Assembly (NCBI GenBank): GCA_028565635.1
Contig: JAOXYB010030288.1
Coordinates: 1 to 49,765, forward strand
Origin: Phoronis ovalis
Lineage: Eukaryota > Phoronida > Phoronidae
Direction: 5' to 3'
Length of the DNA stretch: 49,765 nucleotides
Shown here: in pieces, positions 36,473-48,400 of the stretch
Position numbering within the stretch: the stretch's first letter is position 1
Layout: every line of letters starts with the position of its first letter
Translations under genes and position numbers: made by a program
Notes under the pieces: model-generated
Told to the model about the DNA's origin: nothing
Seen by the model: only the letters and a program-made list of their open reading frames with translations
Databases searched by the model: none

Positions 36473-39400
36473 CTAGCTTAATGGTTGCAAAAGATCAAAG
36501 CACCCAGTCCCTCCAGACACAAGCCGCCCTACCACAATCCTTGAAGATGGAGATTTCAAATCATCTTTATCACCTGAAAGAAATCATCTTTTATTAATTC
36601 AAAATGCATAATATAGTCTGTCAACGCCTGTTGTTAGATTAAAATTTAATTTATTAACCAATCTAAAAAAACTGCTGTTTTGTTCAATGCCTTATAGACG
36701 AGAGGAAGTCTTTCGCAATTCAATTATGCCATGTTATACTAAACACAGATGAAATGTTGCCACACACAAGCACGCACGCACACACACACTGTGTGCTGTA
36801 TCATATATTTGTCCTTTGAAACAGATCTGGTGGAACACAGAGAAAGTTAATCTTTAAGTTATCAAAATAAAGGTGACATGAATTGTTGAAGGAAACATGT
36901 TTTTTTTAATCCTTATTAACTGACGATAGTATACATTGTATGTTAGTTTTAAAAAAAGATAAACATCTTGATGAGAAAATGTCCTCGGTCAGGTTCAAAA
37001 TGTATAGTAGCATCCAGAAAAATGGCACTCATACGCTAATTCTGCTACAAATCTTATGATATTGAGATTCTTACATAACCAGATCATCGCAAGGAAGATA
37101 TTCATAAGTAAGATATTCTAGTAACCTTGTTTGTTTATCGTTTGGCAGTTTTTCAAAAACGTTAATAGAATGTAGTCACATTGTTGTTCGGTAAACAGTA
37201 AGCCCTTTTGTGCCGATATTTTGACAAATAAATAGTACAAACTAATTTAAAGTACATATAAATATGCAAAAGTCGTACACTAAAACAAACATTTTATATT
37301 GTATATGTATATTAATACAAAGGATTTTGTTCCGTCAATGTTAACAGCTCTTTTTACTGGGTGGGTCACTGATCCTGTTGCCTTCCTACAGAATCGCAAT
37401 GTGACAGAACTTGTCGCGATTTTTTTAAAAGTATTTCCCTGCACAGAAATTGTTAAAAAAATTATTGTCAAGGCAACCGTTTTCGGGACAATGCAAATTT
37501 CAAAGAAATCACTTGCATCGTTCTGAAGATATAGTTTAGCCAAATCATTAGCTAAACGATTTTTCATCAATAATAATAGGTGTTACGCTGTTGTCAGGTA
37601 ATATCATGCACTGTATCATATACATGATATATCTCGAGTGAATATGTCCTAGTTCTAAAAACTGCACACTAATTAACTATTTCTACTTACCAGAAATTGT
37701 TGCTGATTTTAAGAAATGCATGGTTGTCTCAAAACTCATCTTCTGAAGCGGTGAAGCAGACGATTCCATGCCTATTCTGTTGAAAGGTTTGTAGACACCT
37801 TCAAATGTCATATAATCGGCAACAAGAGACAAATGTCGTGGATCAACCTTTATACCATATGCTGCAAACACATCTTTGATTTCCTGTAGTACAAAAAGTA
37901 CAAAGTAACACAATATTGCAAATAATGTCATTTAGAAAAGAAAACACTTGGTTAACTGTGAAAATAAAATAAAACATGGCAGTTATAGTGCTGGGACTAA
38001 TATAATTATTTGGACTCGAAAACAAGCTTTTGTAAGCAGAAAATATGCTTTAAATTATCTAGATCTGTATCATTTACTTCACACACCTTGACTATTACCA
38101 GTCCAGCAGCTTCTATACCATATGTATTGGCAACTGCGTGTATATCATTGCTGTACAGTCCATTCAGGTCCAAGATGTCACCATAATGATACATTTCCTA
38201 CAATAACGAAAATCTGTATAATAAGGAACAACTGGAAAAAATAGTAAAAAGAATAAAAAATATCAGAATAGTGATGAGCAGAACCACAGATTCATTACAC
38301 CTTCCAACAGAACAATAAACTTTTCTGATATTTAAATTTATGTCTTTAGTTAGTATTCACACTGTTTACATTAATTTTCAATTATTCGTCTGAAATGATT
38401 AGTCATACAAGTAAAAAATCTCCATGCCATATTGTAGCAGCAGCAAAACCACTCACAAGGTCATCAAATGAATATGAACCTCTTCTTTATAAAGTGCAGA
38501 CTGGTATAGATATATAAGAAACTTCTGACTGCCATATGTTCAGAGATAATTGTTCTAATGAGTAGACGCTACAACATAGTTTAATCCTAGTTTTGTGCGT
38601 TACTGCAGTCTGGTGATTACTTGTAAAAAGGGATACGGTACTAGACCGATGCTCATGTGTCTGACAATAATAATTACCTACACACCGCACATAAATTACT
38701 AAACTTACCATAATGTTAACCCCTTCCGTTTTGAGTCTGAGTAACCCTTTCTCCGATGGGATTTTACTTTCACCGAGGAAAGCTCTTGACAAGGCAGGTG
38801 TTTCGTATACTACAGCTTTTTTAGCTTCAGTTTCTACTATTGACATTATATCAACTTTGCTGTCCGACATTCCCAGCTAAAATTAGTATGATAGTGCAGT
38901 GAAAGGTAATAGAGCCTGCAATTTACTATATTTTTATCACAATAATAAAAAATAATAAAATTCACAGTTTTCTCTGCTGCATCCATACAGAAACTTTTTC
39001 TGTAAAAATCCATTTTTCCATTTGAGCATTTTTGGTTACACAATTAGGGTTCAAGAAGCCAAATACATGAGACACTTAAAACAAAGCATCAATATTAAAA
39101 ATTCAACAATACTAAATATGTTAATGCTAGATGGATTAAATCAGACTATTGGCCAGGCCAGACTTAAAAATATCTCAATAAGAGGAAATGAAATTTTGTT
39201 ATGTTTACCTGCAATAATATTTCACACCACTCTTCAGTCTCAATGTCATAATCATATCCAGCCACCAATGAATCTGCTAGCATGACCTTCTGCAAACATG
39301 ATGAAATTACAGTATGCAAAAGACACAACTATTTCTCCTATACTCCCACCTAAATTTATCGTTTGCTTGCTTTAATTAACTTTTAATTAATTTAACTTGT

Positions 39401-42400
39401 ACATGTATTACACTCAACATTATTGTAAATTTTAGCTGTTGCTTTGAACAAACAAACTTGAGAAACTGTTAAAATTTAGGTCTGATCAATAAACTTTGAT
39501 AAGCATGTTTTGAAAAATTCTCACATTAACTCTCTTTGCATCTAGCACTTGTTTGCTTTTTCGCCTCTTTTTATTGGATTTATCATGAACTGGTGTAGCT
39601 GGTCGAGAGTTATCAGATGGTGTGGAAACACTTTCATCATCATCACCAACATCCAGTTCAACATCTGAAATTTGGTAATTTTTTTAGCATTTTACCAAGC
39701 AATAGCATCAACAAAAAAGTGGCAGGCAGCCATTTCATAATAAATGCATGATTTGATAGCGACTGATTATGATGTCAATTTTGGTATCAATACATGCTAA
39801 ATCAAGCACTAGACAATATTGATTATCTGAGGCCTTGTTGTAAAAGACAAGAAACAGAAACAAATCAAATGAGTACTAATTAAGTGGCAAATAATGAAGT
39901 GTCTCGAAGTACTCCATATCAAAAGATATAGCCTCCGATGCCTAACAAGTGACATTGGGAAAGGAAAACACTTAAAATTTAGTACCTGATTCAGCCTCTG
40001 AACTCCCCATTTCATCCTTTTCCTCTTCTTCTCCAGGATAGTCACGTTCTTGTTGTTGACGTTCTCTGTATTTCGTGGCAGCTGCATCACCATCATTAAG
40101 GTCATCATCAGACACGTCATCATCTTCATTAGGTTTATCATCAGAAATATTGTCACCTTCATTATCTTGACGATGAATTCGAGATCGAACAGTAGCACTC
40201 TGAACAACTCTGTAATTTCATGCAAATAATGTACAATTTATTATTTAAACTTGCCGTAAGTGACATTCTAGTTTGTCTTTTGGTTTGTGATGATACACAA
40301 GAAGTTCAGGAGCAACTGGTGGTAATTCAAAATTACAAAGATGAAGTGAATGTTGAGGAGTTTCAAATGTTATTACTTACCAGCAGCTTCTGTCCTCCTA
40401 GTTACTATTACAGGAAATTACATTACAGGTCAAAAGACAAAGTAAAATGCACATAACGTGCTGGTCAGAAATTAACACAGAAAGGGGCTGGTGCAAATCA
40501 GGAGATTGCAATTTTTCTGCAAAGCAAAGGGGGTTGCCATTTTTTGTGCACCATAAAAGGGGGATTACAATTTTTCATGCAAGGGGAAGCCAAAAATTGT
40601 CCCATATCACACCATTTACCCTTCAGCTTCTGGGGCCCTTGCTGGGCCAACTTCATTGCACATCTATACAGGATATGATACTAATAGCTGGATTATAGTG
40701 TTACTGAGCCAGTGGTCAAAATTTATTTTGGACAGAGCCAGGAAATATGACAGGTAAAATTTTTATTTTGGCCCTTGCCATTAACTGAATTATCGTGAAC
40801 AGTTATTATGATTCTAAAGAGTAAAATTAAAACAAATTAAACTTCACATATTAATAATTATTATCAATTGGAATGTTTGTATCCTATCATTCTGATCTAC
40901 AGGGTGTAGGTATATGAATATAAGGTAACAGATCTAGCTGTGTTAAGTTTGATGACATAACAGAAAGACCTGTTTAAAGTGAACAAGGTGTCACTAACAT
41001 GACATAAGCATCTTATGCATCTTGAAAGAACATTTTTCAAGAAGAATTATCAAAATTGCTCAATTCATGTTTAAGTTATAGGCATTTGTGTTGGTGGCTC
41101 TGGAGGTAGCCATTATAACCTTTATTATCCATAATGCAAAGTGCTGATGACATCAGAGATGAACAAGGTTTGCATGTAACCATATGGGAAAAATATATTT
41201 TTTTCAATGATATACACCCATAACAATACTAAAATGCAGTTATTTGCTTTAAATACCCCTTAGACTATACCTTCATAAAAGTATTACATTTCAGCAGCAT
41301 ATCACTGCCTAAGAAATAAAATATAAATGATTTTACAGTTTTTTTACCATACAAATGCATATAGCTTTGCTCATCTCTGATGTCAGCGCACTTTGCATTA
41401 TGGGTAATAAAAGTTTATAATGACAGATTCCAAAGCCACCAACATAAATGCCTTTAACTTTAAAATGGATTTAATAATTTTAATAATTCTTGTGGGAAGT
41501 TCTTTGAAAATACACCTAAAGGGATAGCTTATAAATGTTAGTGACACCTTATTCTCTTTAATACATATATTGTGTTTTCCTTAATTTTCTGAACAAATTA
41601 AGAATTTAACATTTTCTCTTTCCAACCAGGTCTTACATATCTTTAATAATGTACGAGAAGCTATGATTTGTGCTAATGTTTTAAATTACAAATATTATAA
41701 AATATGTTTTAAAATTACCTTTTCTCAGACATTTTAAGCATTTTGGATTTGATCACCGTGCAAAGATAATGAACAAATTTTTTTTCCATGAAGTTTAAGA
41801 TTTTCGAAGGTGTAAGATGATATTCCTCTCGGTAATTCTGATGTGGAAGAAAGTGAAATCGAATCCTGTACATTCTATTTCTATTTGTCTTGATTTTGAC
41901 AGCCAGGTATTCACATACTTCAACTTTCTCTAAAACCTGTAATAAAATTTTAAGGTTAGACCAGAAGATGTGACCGGTAAAATAATGCTGTGTTTAAGTC
42001 TTGCAAACTTGTGTACACCTTTCCTCAGTGGAACTTACATAACACAAATCTAATTAGAAAGTCTTTGGACCTCACTACTGAGCTCAACGCAATAATAGTA
42101 TAATCTTTATGAAGTAACCAAACTTTTTACCAACCTGGTGTAGGTACACCTTTGTAAATTTTTGTTGAAGTACTTTTGCTGTTCTTTTGGCATGTTCTGT
42201 TCTGAGCACTGGAACATCCATAGCTGGTGTCTTGATATTTGCACTGGCTACCATAAGAATTTCTCTTAAGCGTGGTATACCAAGTGTCACATTCATTTCA
42301 CCACGTCCAGCAAAGTGAAATGTATTCAAGGTCATCTGAGTGGAGGGTTCTCCAATGGACTGAAATTGTCAAGTTAACACAAATGCGAAAAGAATGTAAC

Positions 42401-45400
42401 TACAGAATGATGCCATCCTCATTTTTTTTATGACAGGTATAAAATCAGATGGCTTGCCTTTAATTAAAAAATGTCATTAAATTAGTTATAAAAAGAACAC
42501 TGATTATTTTTACAAGATGAAAAAATAGTAATTATACAACTTATATAACACAACCAAATAATTATTATAAGTACTTCTATGTTTTACATTCTATCAGAAG
42601 ACTTTAGTTAACAAATACTAACAAGATAGACTAGTATCTCCCATTAGTGCCAAATGGCTATGTAATGATCAGCTGATTGTATATGTTGTTAAGTTGGCAT
42701 GCTTCTCATCCCTGTTCATGCATTTGCAGGTCATAACGATTCAGTCTTTGCTTGTCAGATAATTTACATTACTACTGTATTGTCGCGCATAAGCGCCCAG
42801 GGCGGTTACGGGTGAGACTTTTGTAAAGTCGGGGGTGAGCGGGGTTGCAACCATGGGCAGATATAACATTCACGCAAGTGTCCACCCCTTATATTTCTTT
42901 AAAATATGTTGAGTTTCAGTGACATCGACATTTTAAGTTTCTGCACAACTAACGTCTTTACGTTGATTACCTTAGATTATTTACTCCCTAGCTACCCGTA
43001 CCTTCCCACAAATGCGATGCCACAGCAAGCGAATAGGGCCGCCAACTATAATGATTCAAACATTATGCTCATTGTGAATATTTATATATGGTATTCAAAA
43101 GATCTCAAATGTAGGTTTAGAAGCTGATAATTTATTTTCATGAGCGAAATTAATTCTCCAAACAGGACAATCATTAGTATCAATGCCTGCTGAATTTCCA
43201 TATTGTTATATTTTAACTAATTCTTAAAGTTTAATTTTGTTAATGGTAATGACAACTTACGTATTTTTTATATGTATTTTTTTTATCTTACCTTGCGATA
43301 ACATTACAGTAATACTTCTAGTAAGCCACAGATGCCTGCAGCTCATGTTCTTGCCCAAACACTCGTTAAATATTGTTACCGGTAATTTTATAACAGACGA
43401 TATCTTTTCAAGACTGTTTTAATTTTAATCTTTTGTTTCTTTGACAAAAAACATAACATGTATTTTATGTAGTGGAAAACGAGGTACTTGACCATATGTA
43501 CAGATCTTCTGTTGTACAGTGGTTGCAGCAACAGGTAGGCCGTTAACAATATTTTTCTCAAAGTGGGGGTGGGCGGGGTTGCGAGTATAGGTGCTTATGT
43601 GCGATAATACGGTATCATTATATTATTAGTTAAATAACCTGATGAATTAATTTAATTACGATGACAACTATTTTTTACTAGATACAATAGTACCTAAAAC
43701 AATCTTGACAAAATATAACATATCACGATTCTGTCTGTTTTGACATGATCTGAACTCAGAAATAGCCATTCTGCTGCCTAAATACATTGTTCCATCTAGC
43801 AGCTCTACAAGAAATTACCGTGGAAGGTTTCAACAACTTCAGTGCTCTTCGGATACCTATAGACATAATTAGCTTTTTCCCTAGAATGATCATCAATTGG
43901 AATTGGCTCTCAAAAGAGTGTGTATCCACCTTGTCTTTAGAGTAATTTCAATCTTCACTTCGAAAAGATTAGCTTGTCTGACATCTTGTGGAATGTAGCA
44001 TGTTTTCATTCAGCATTGCGTGATATCTCTGGACTTTGTGAATTACCAGGCAGAAGCAAAAGTGAAGTGTTGTGAATAATTCCAGAAAATGTTTCTTCAA
44101 AGCTTCAACGATTATTTTCCCTTACCTGAGCTGCCAGTAATCCAACTGCTTCTCCTGGTTCTACAAGTGATTGCTGGTAACGTAAGAAGAGTAGAGTTTT
44201 AAACCTGTCCTCTGAAATATGACCAGAAGGTACCACGGAATCATTTGGATGAATTAACTGAAAGGCAATAGTCAAAATGCTATAGAATAGTATAACAAAG
44301 AAATAGTCATCTGTTTCATACTTATTAATTTTTTTGCATTATAAAATTGGCAGAATATCAATGTCAAAACAGGAGGCACATAATGATGTTACCCAGCACA
44401 CTCACCTTATCTGGATTTGTTTTGAAATAATTTTGTAAAATATCTGACAACTTCTCTGAGACTGAACCAAAGTAGTGCTGAGGACCTAGCATTGACAAAG
44501 CCGGATCTGGGCATCTGCTCAGATGTTTGCTGTACCTACAATTATGTTACAAAGTTTCATGGGGATTTATTACCAAAAGAGACAAAATGAAAGAGGTTAA
44601 TGGTAGATCCTCAGTTAATTTTGTAGTTTTTAAAACATTTTCCCTGTTTTTCTGTGTCCAAAATGGCCCAATTCATTATATCAACCACCTGTTTTACAGG
44701 TGCTCCACTAACTGATGATCTACCTTAAATGAGGATTCTAATAAGTATTCTACAATTTTTTTAATAATTGTTTTAAAAATATTGAAAAGTTTCATCTGAA
44801 ATATCATTCACTTATTGACAGCACTAACTATGAATGTTTTTTAAGCTGTGCATCTTAATAGACAACATACTATCCTCATGCACTTTGTCTGAATATGCTA
44901 AATTACATGAAATGAGTCAAAAATAGTGGAGTGAATACAATGGACTCCCACTATGCATTTTATTTCAAGTCATTGTAACTTAACCATTCGTTACAAATAA
45001 TAGAAACCTGAATAATTCAAATTTTAAACATTTCTATAGTTGTATTTGACAGGGTTTGGGAATTTTATGACCTGATACAAATTCTTTCAAAAAAAATTCT
45101 TTGTTGGTGCTGTTAAGAATATATAACAAGCAAAAGTGTACTATAATTAAAGTAATTATTTAACATCATGTTATGTTCTCCAGTTGCATGCTTACTTCTG
45201 TTTACTTGAATCACTCATATCTCTCCATTTTTCCAACAGCGCTGATGCCAATTCACTTCGCCTAGTGTTGAGCATTTTATTTTCTGACACATTTTCCTTA
45301 AAAGATGTTTCATGCTTTTTGCAAAATTTTAAAAACCCTGACTGCCTCACAGAACTTGATCCTTCGGGATTTTTTGTTTGCCACTTTCTGATCTATAAAA

Positions 45401-48400
45401 CAAACATATCTATTTTAAGTACAAATTAATCTTATCTAACTTCTTGCAGTTACAATAATAAGAACAATTAGCTAAAAAATTATAAAAAATACTGCCTCCT
45501 TGTCAGAGAGCATTTGTGTGTGTTAGTAGAATAAAGTGCTTATCATTGCAAATGCATTGCTACGGCAAACAAATAGATAATTATGTATCTGCTTAGTATA
45601 CTTATTGTGTGCTTTCTTCCAAATGGTGGAGACAATCCTGCTGCCATCTATCAATAGTACTGTCAATCTCTAATTAAACATCTGTCAATACCTGTTTTTG
45701 TAATTTTTCAGCAGAATCTTTGTCAAGATTCTTCTCAATTTGCTTTAAATTTTCTTTATTTATGACAGCCTCCTGATTATGTACAAGGAATGGAAACTGT
45801 TTGCGGTTCAAAAATTGCGTCTTAGGTACATCCAAGCCATCTTCACCATACAAAAACTGTAAAAACATATTTTTATTGATACGTTACACATAAAATATAT
45901 TTTTTTACAACGATAATTTTTCATTGGTGTAACATAATAATACCTATAATATAATACGCTACCAGTCGAACGGTCCTCTGTCTTCCTAATTCTTCGATGT
46001 GGCCCACTCAGTCATGCTGAGTAGGCGAGTTAGCCCTTTATTCTTCAATCCCCAATTTAGGAATGTATGTAGGATACTCATGGCAACATGCTATACTCAG
46101 TACCATTTGGTGCTCACTATATACAATTTGTAATAGGTACAATGCAAATGTTACTGCATACATCACAGTGATCAGTGGCTCAATGGATAACAGTTCGGTC
46201 TGTTTGACGGCTGTGCACGACGGCCATAAGTTCAAAACTGTCCAGAACCGTAGTTCATTTCATTTTTTCTTAATGGAAATTATTACTTTTTTGTAAATTT
46301 TTGCTTCAATATATTCTTAATTTTATGACTGCTCAAAATGTCTAGCTTTTTAAAGGTATTCGTTATCAGCACCAAAAAAGTTTTGCTACCAATGATTTTT
46401 TCAGAAAAAATGGCATCCAGATATAGTGGAGACCTTCACAATTACAAATAAAATATGGGACAAAAAAAAACAAATTCTCATGTATACTCTCTGAGGAATA
46501 ATTTTGTCTGACATGCGCGAGACATTTTAGTTCTGAAATCTAAATCCTTATTCAGTGGTATTTGCATATATCAATTTCGAAATTGACTTTCTTTTCATTC
46601 TAGATTTGGTTAAAATTTTCAGCATTTTTAAATGCTCATACTAAAAACACTTAAAAACGTTTTTAGTATGATTATTCCTCAACAATTAAATCAGGTTATT
46701 GCTTAATTTTGGCATAGGCACCTGTTCAAATGAGGCCATTGTTTTTTTTATAGTTTTGCCTCATTACTACGCATAGTTTACAGTATCATCTTGTTCACCT
46801 GTATTATGCTGCCATCACTATCTCTGACCGTATTATCATAGTTGACTATGATTCCTTCCAAATGTTTTACAATGCAGCGCTGCAAATATCCACTGCGACT
46901 AGTTTTCACAGCTGTATCAACAAGCCCCTAAAAAATAAAAACTGTTCTGCAGTGAGCAAGAAACATCTGTGACATTTCAACAATTCCTGAAACATGGACA
47001 TTGACAAGTATTGTTGCTTACCAGTTATGAAAAATGTAGATGATTGGCTGATAAATAAAAACGTGTAAAAAACTATATGGTGTATATATAACAAGGTATC
47101 CAGACTTTGCACACAAATTCTTTGAAATTTTATAAGGAATAGTTTTCATTATAAGATTTAGATATAACTGGTACAGTTTCACAAGGCTGCCTACTAATAA
47201 ATTCAGTTTGTATGTGCAATAAAACATGGTAAAGCTCCAAGGTTGACAAGGTAAACAGGGCATGCTTACCTCTCTACCTGCCATGCAATGAAAGAAATAT
47301 TCCTGTGGCCGTATTCCAGTAAGAAATCGTCCATCTATAAATCCACCTGCACGAAAGGAAGTGTCATAAGGAAGAAACGATGGTAATGACCTTCCACTGA
47401 CCATGATAGTAGGTCGACGACCTTCCAATTCAATCTGCCCCAACAAACACGATATTTGCATACAATTTACCTAAAATGAAATAGCAAACACCAGTAATCA
47501 AGTGTCTATTTTAGCTACGTATTCCCATTATTTAAAGTTACTAAATTGTTTATTTTTTTAACATTATCAAATACTTTTTTCATCTTCATTTTCAAGTGAC
47601 TTCACAGCATTGCCCACAGAAATTAACATATAATCTCTTTTCCACAAGTTACCTTGGGTCGCCAGGCAGTAGTTATAAAAATGATTCTACCCTATACTTG
47701 AGTATCACTATTATTCCTCCCTTGAGTGTCACTAATTAATGTTTTGCAACAAGCACTTTTAAATTCATGAAGTTTTGCAATCCAAAACAGGTGCAATGCG
47801 CATTTTAACAAAAAACTTACTGACGAGCCTTTAGCCCCTGATTGTACCATTAACTGTAAGTTGTTGTCTGGAAATATTTTATGAAGACCTAATGGAATAA
47901 CAACTCTGAAAGAAAACACAATATACAATATGCAAGTGGTGTTCTTTCAGAAAGTTTTCCAGAGGGGAGTTACATGTATTTATAGAAAAACCCAGGTACA
48001 TTTCTAGTATTCCAGTTGGTAATTATAGTATCTGACCTGGGGCATGTCGAAAAGAACATAACAGTTTACAGTAATTAGATTATAGATGTAATTTTCATTG
48101 ATTTAATGTCTCAATAAATCAGAAATAGCTTGTTTTAAAATGATTTGAACCATTTTTCTGATTGTGTTAAATAATAAGTTCAACTGGAGTATTGCATTAC
48201 ATGTTACTAGACAATTTGACTACTGGACCATACATTTGTCTTAGTGACTCACTTTGCAATTTGATTTTGAAAATCATCAGTCTTAGCTTTAACAGACAGG
48301 TCCAATTCTTTCATTCCAGTGTCTTCTTTACTCAGATGCGCTGCTTGAATGTGCTTTTGTATTTCTGATGTGTTGGTTGCATCATCTACACCCATTGCCT

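Larger units (their letters stand above)
40210..41718 (-). other. POLR1A intron carrying two repeats
   Basis: A 1.5 kb intron between the jaw exon and the acidic exon. It contains a G-rich subrepeat patch (40499-40581) and a TTAA-flanked foldback element (40978-41557). The remainder is featureless. Confidence 0.85.
45857..46798 (-). other. POLR1A intron with tRNA-like and hairpin sequences
   Basis: A 942 nt intron between the exons ending DSDGSIIQ and starting FLYGEDGLD. It holds a tRNA-like segment near 46175-46245 and a 12 bp inverted repeat at 46637-46670. Confidence 0.8.

Noticed and set aside
37280-37570. 96-codon minus and 75-codon plus overlapping frames
   Set aside because: They lie in the last POLR1A intron, without domain or splice connection.
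39809-40225. 138-codon minus-strand frame over the POLR1A acidic exon
   Set aside because: It is a shifted frame of the real exon 40209-39986. The real frame encodes the acidic linker and fits both neighbours in phase.
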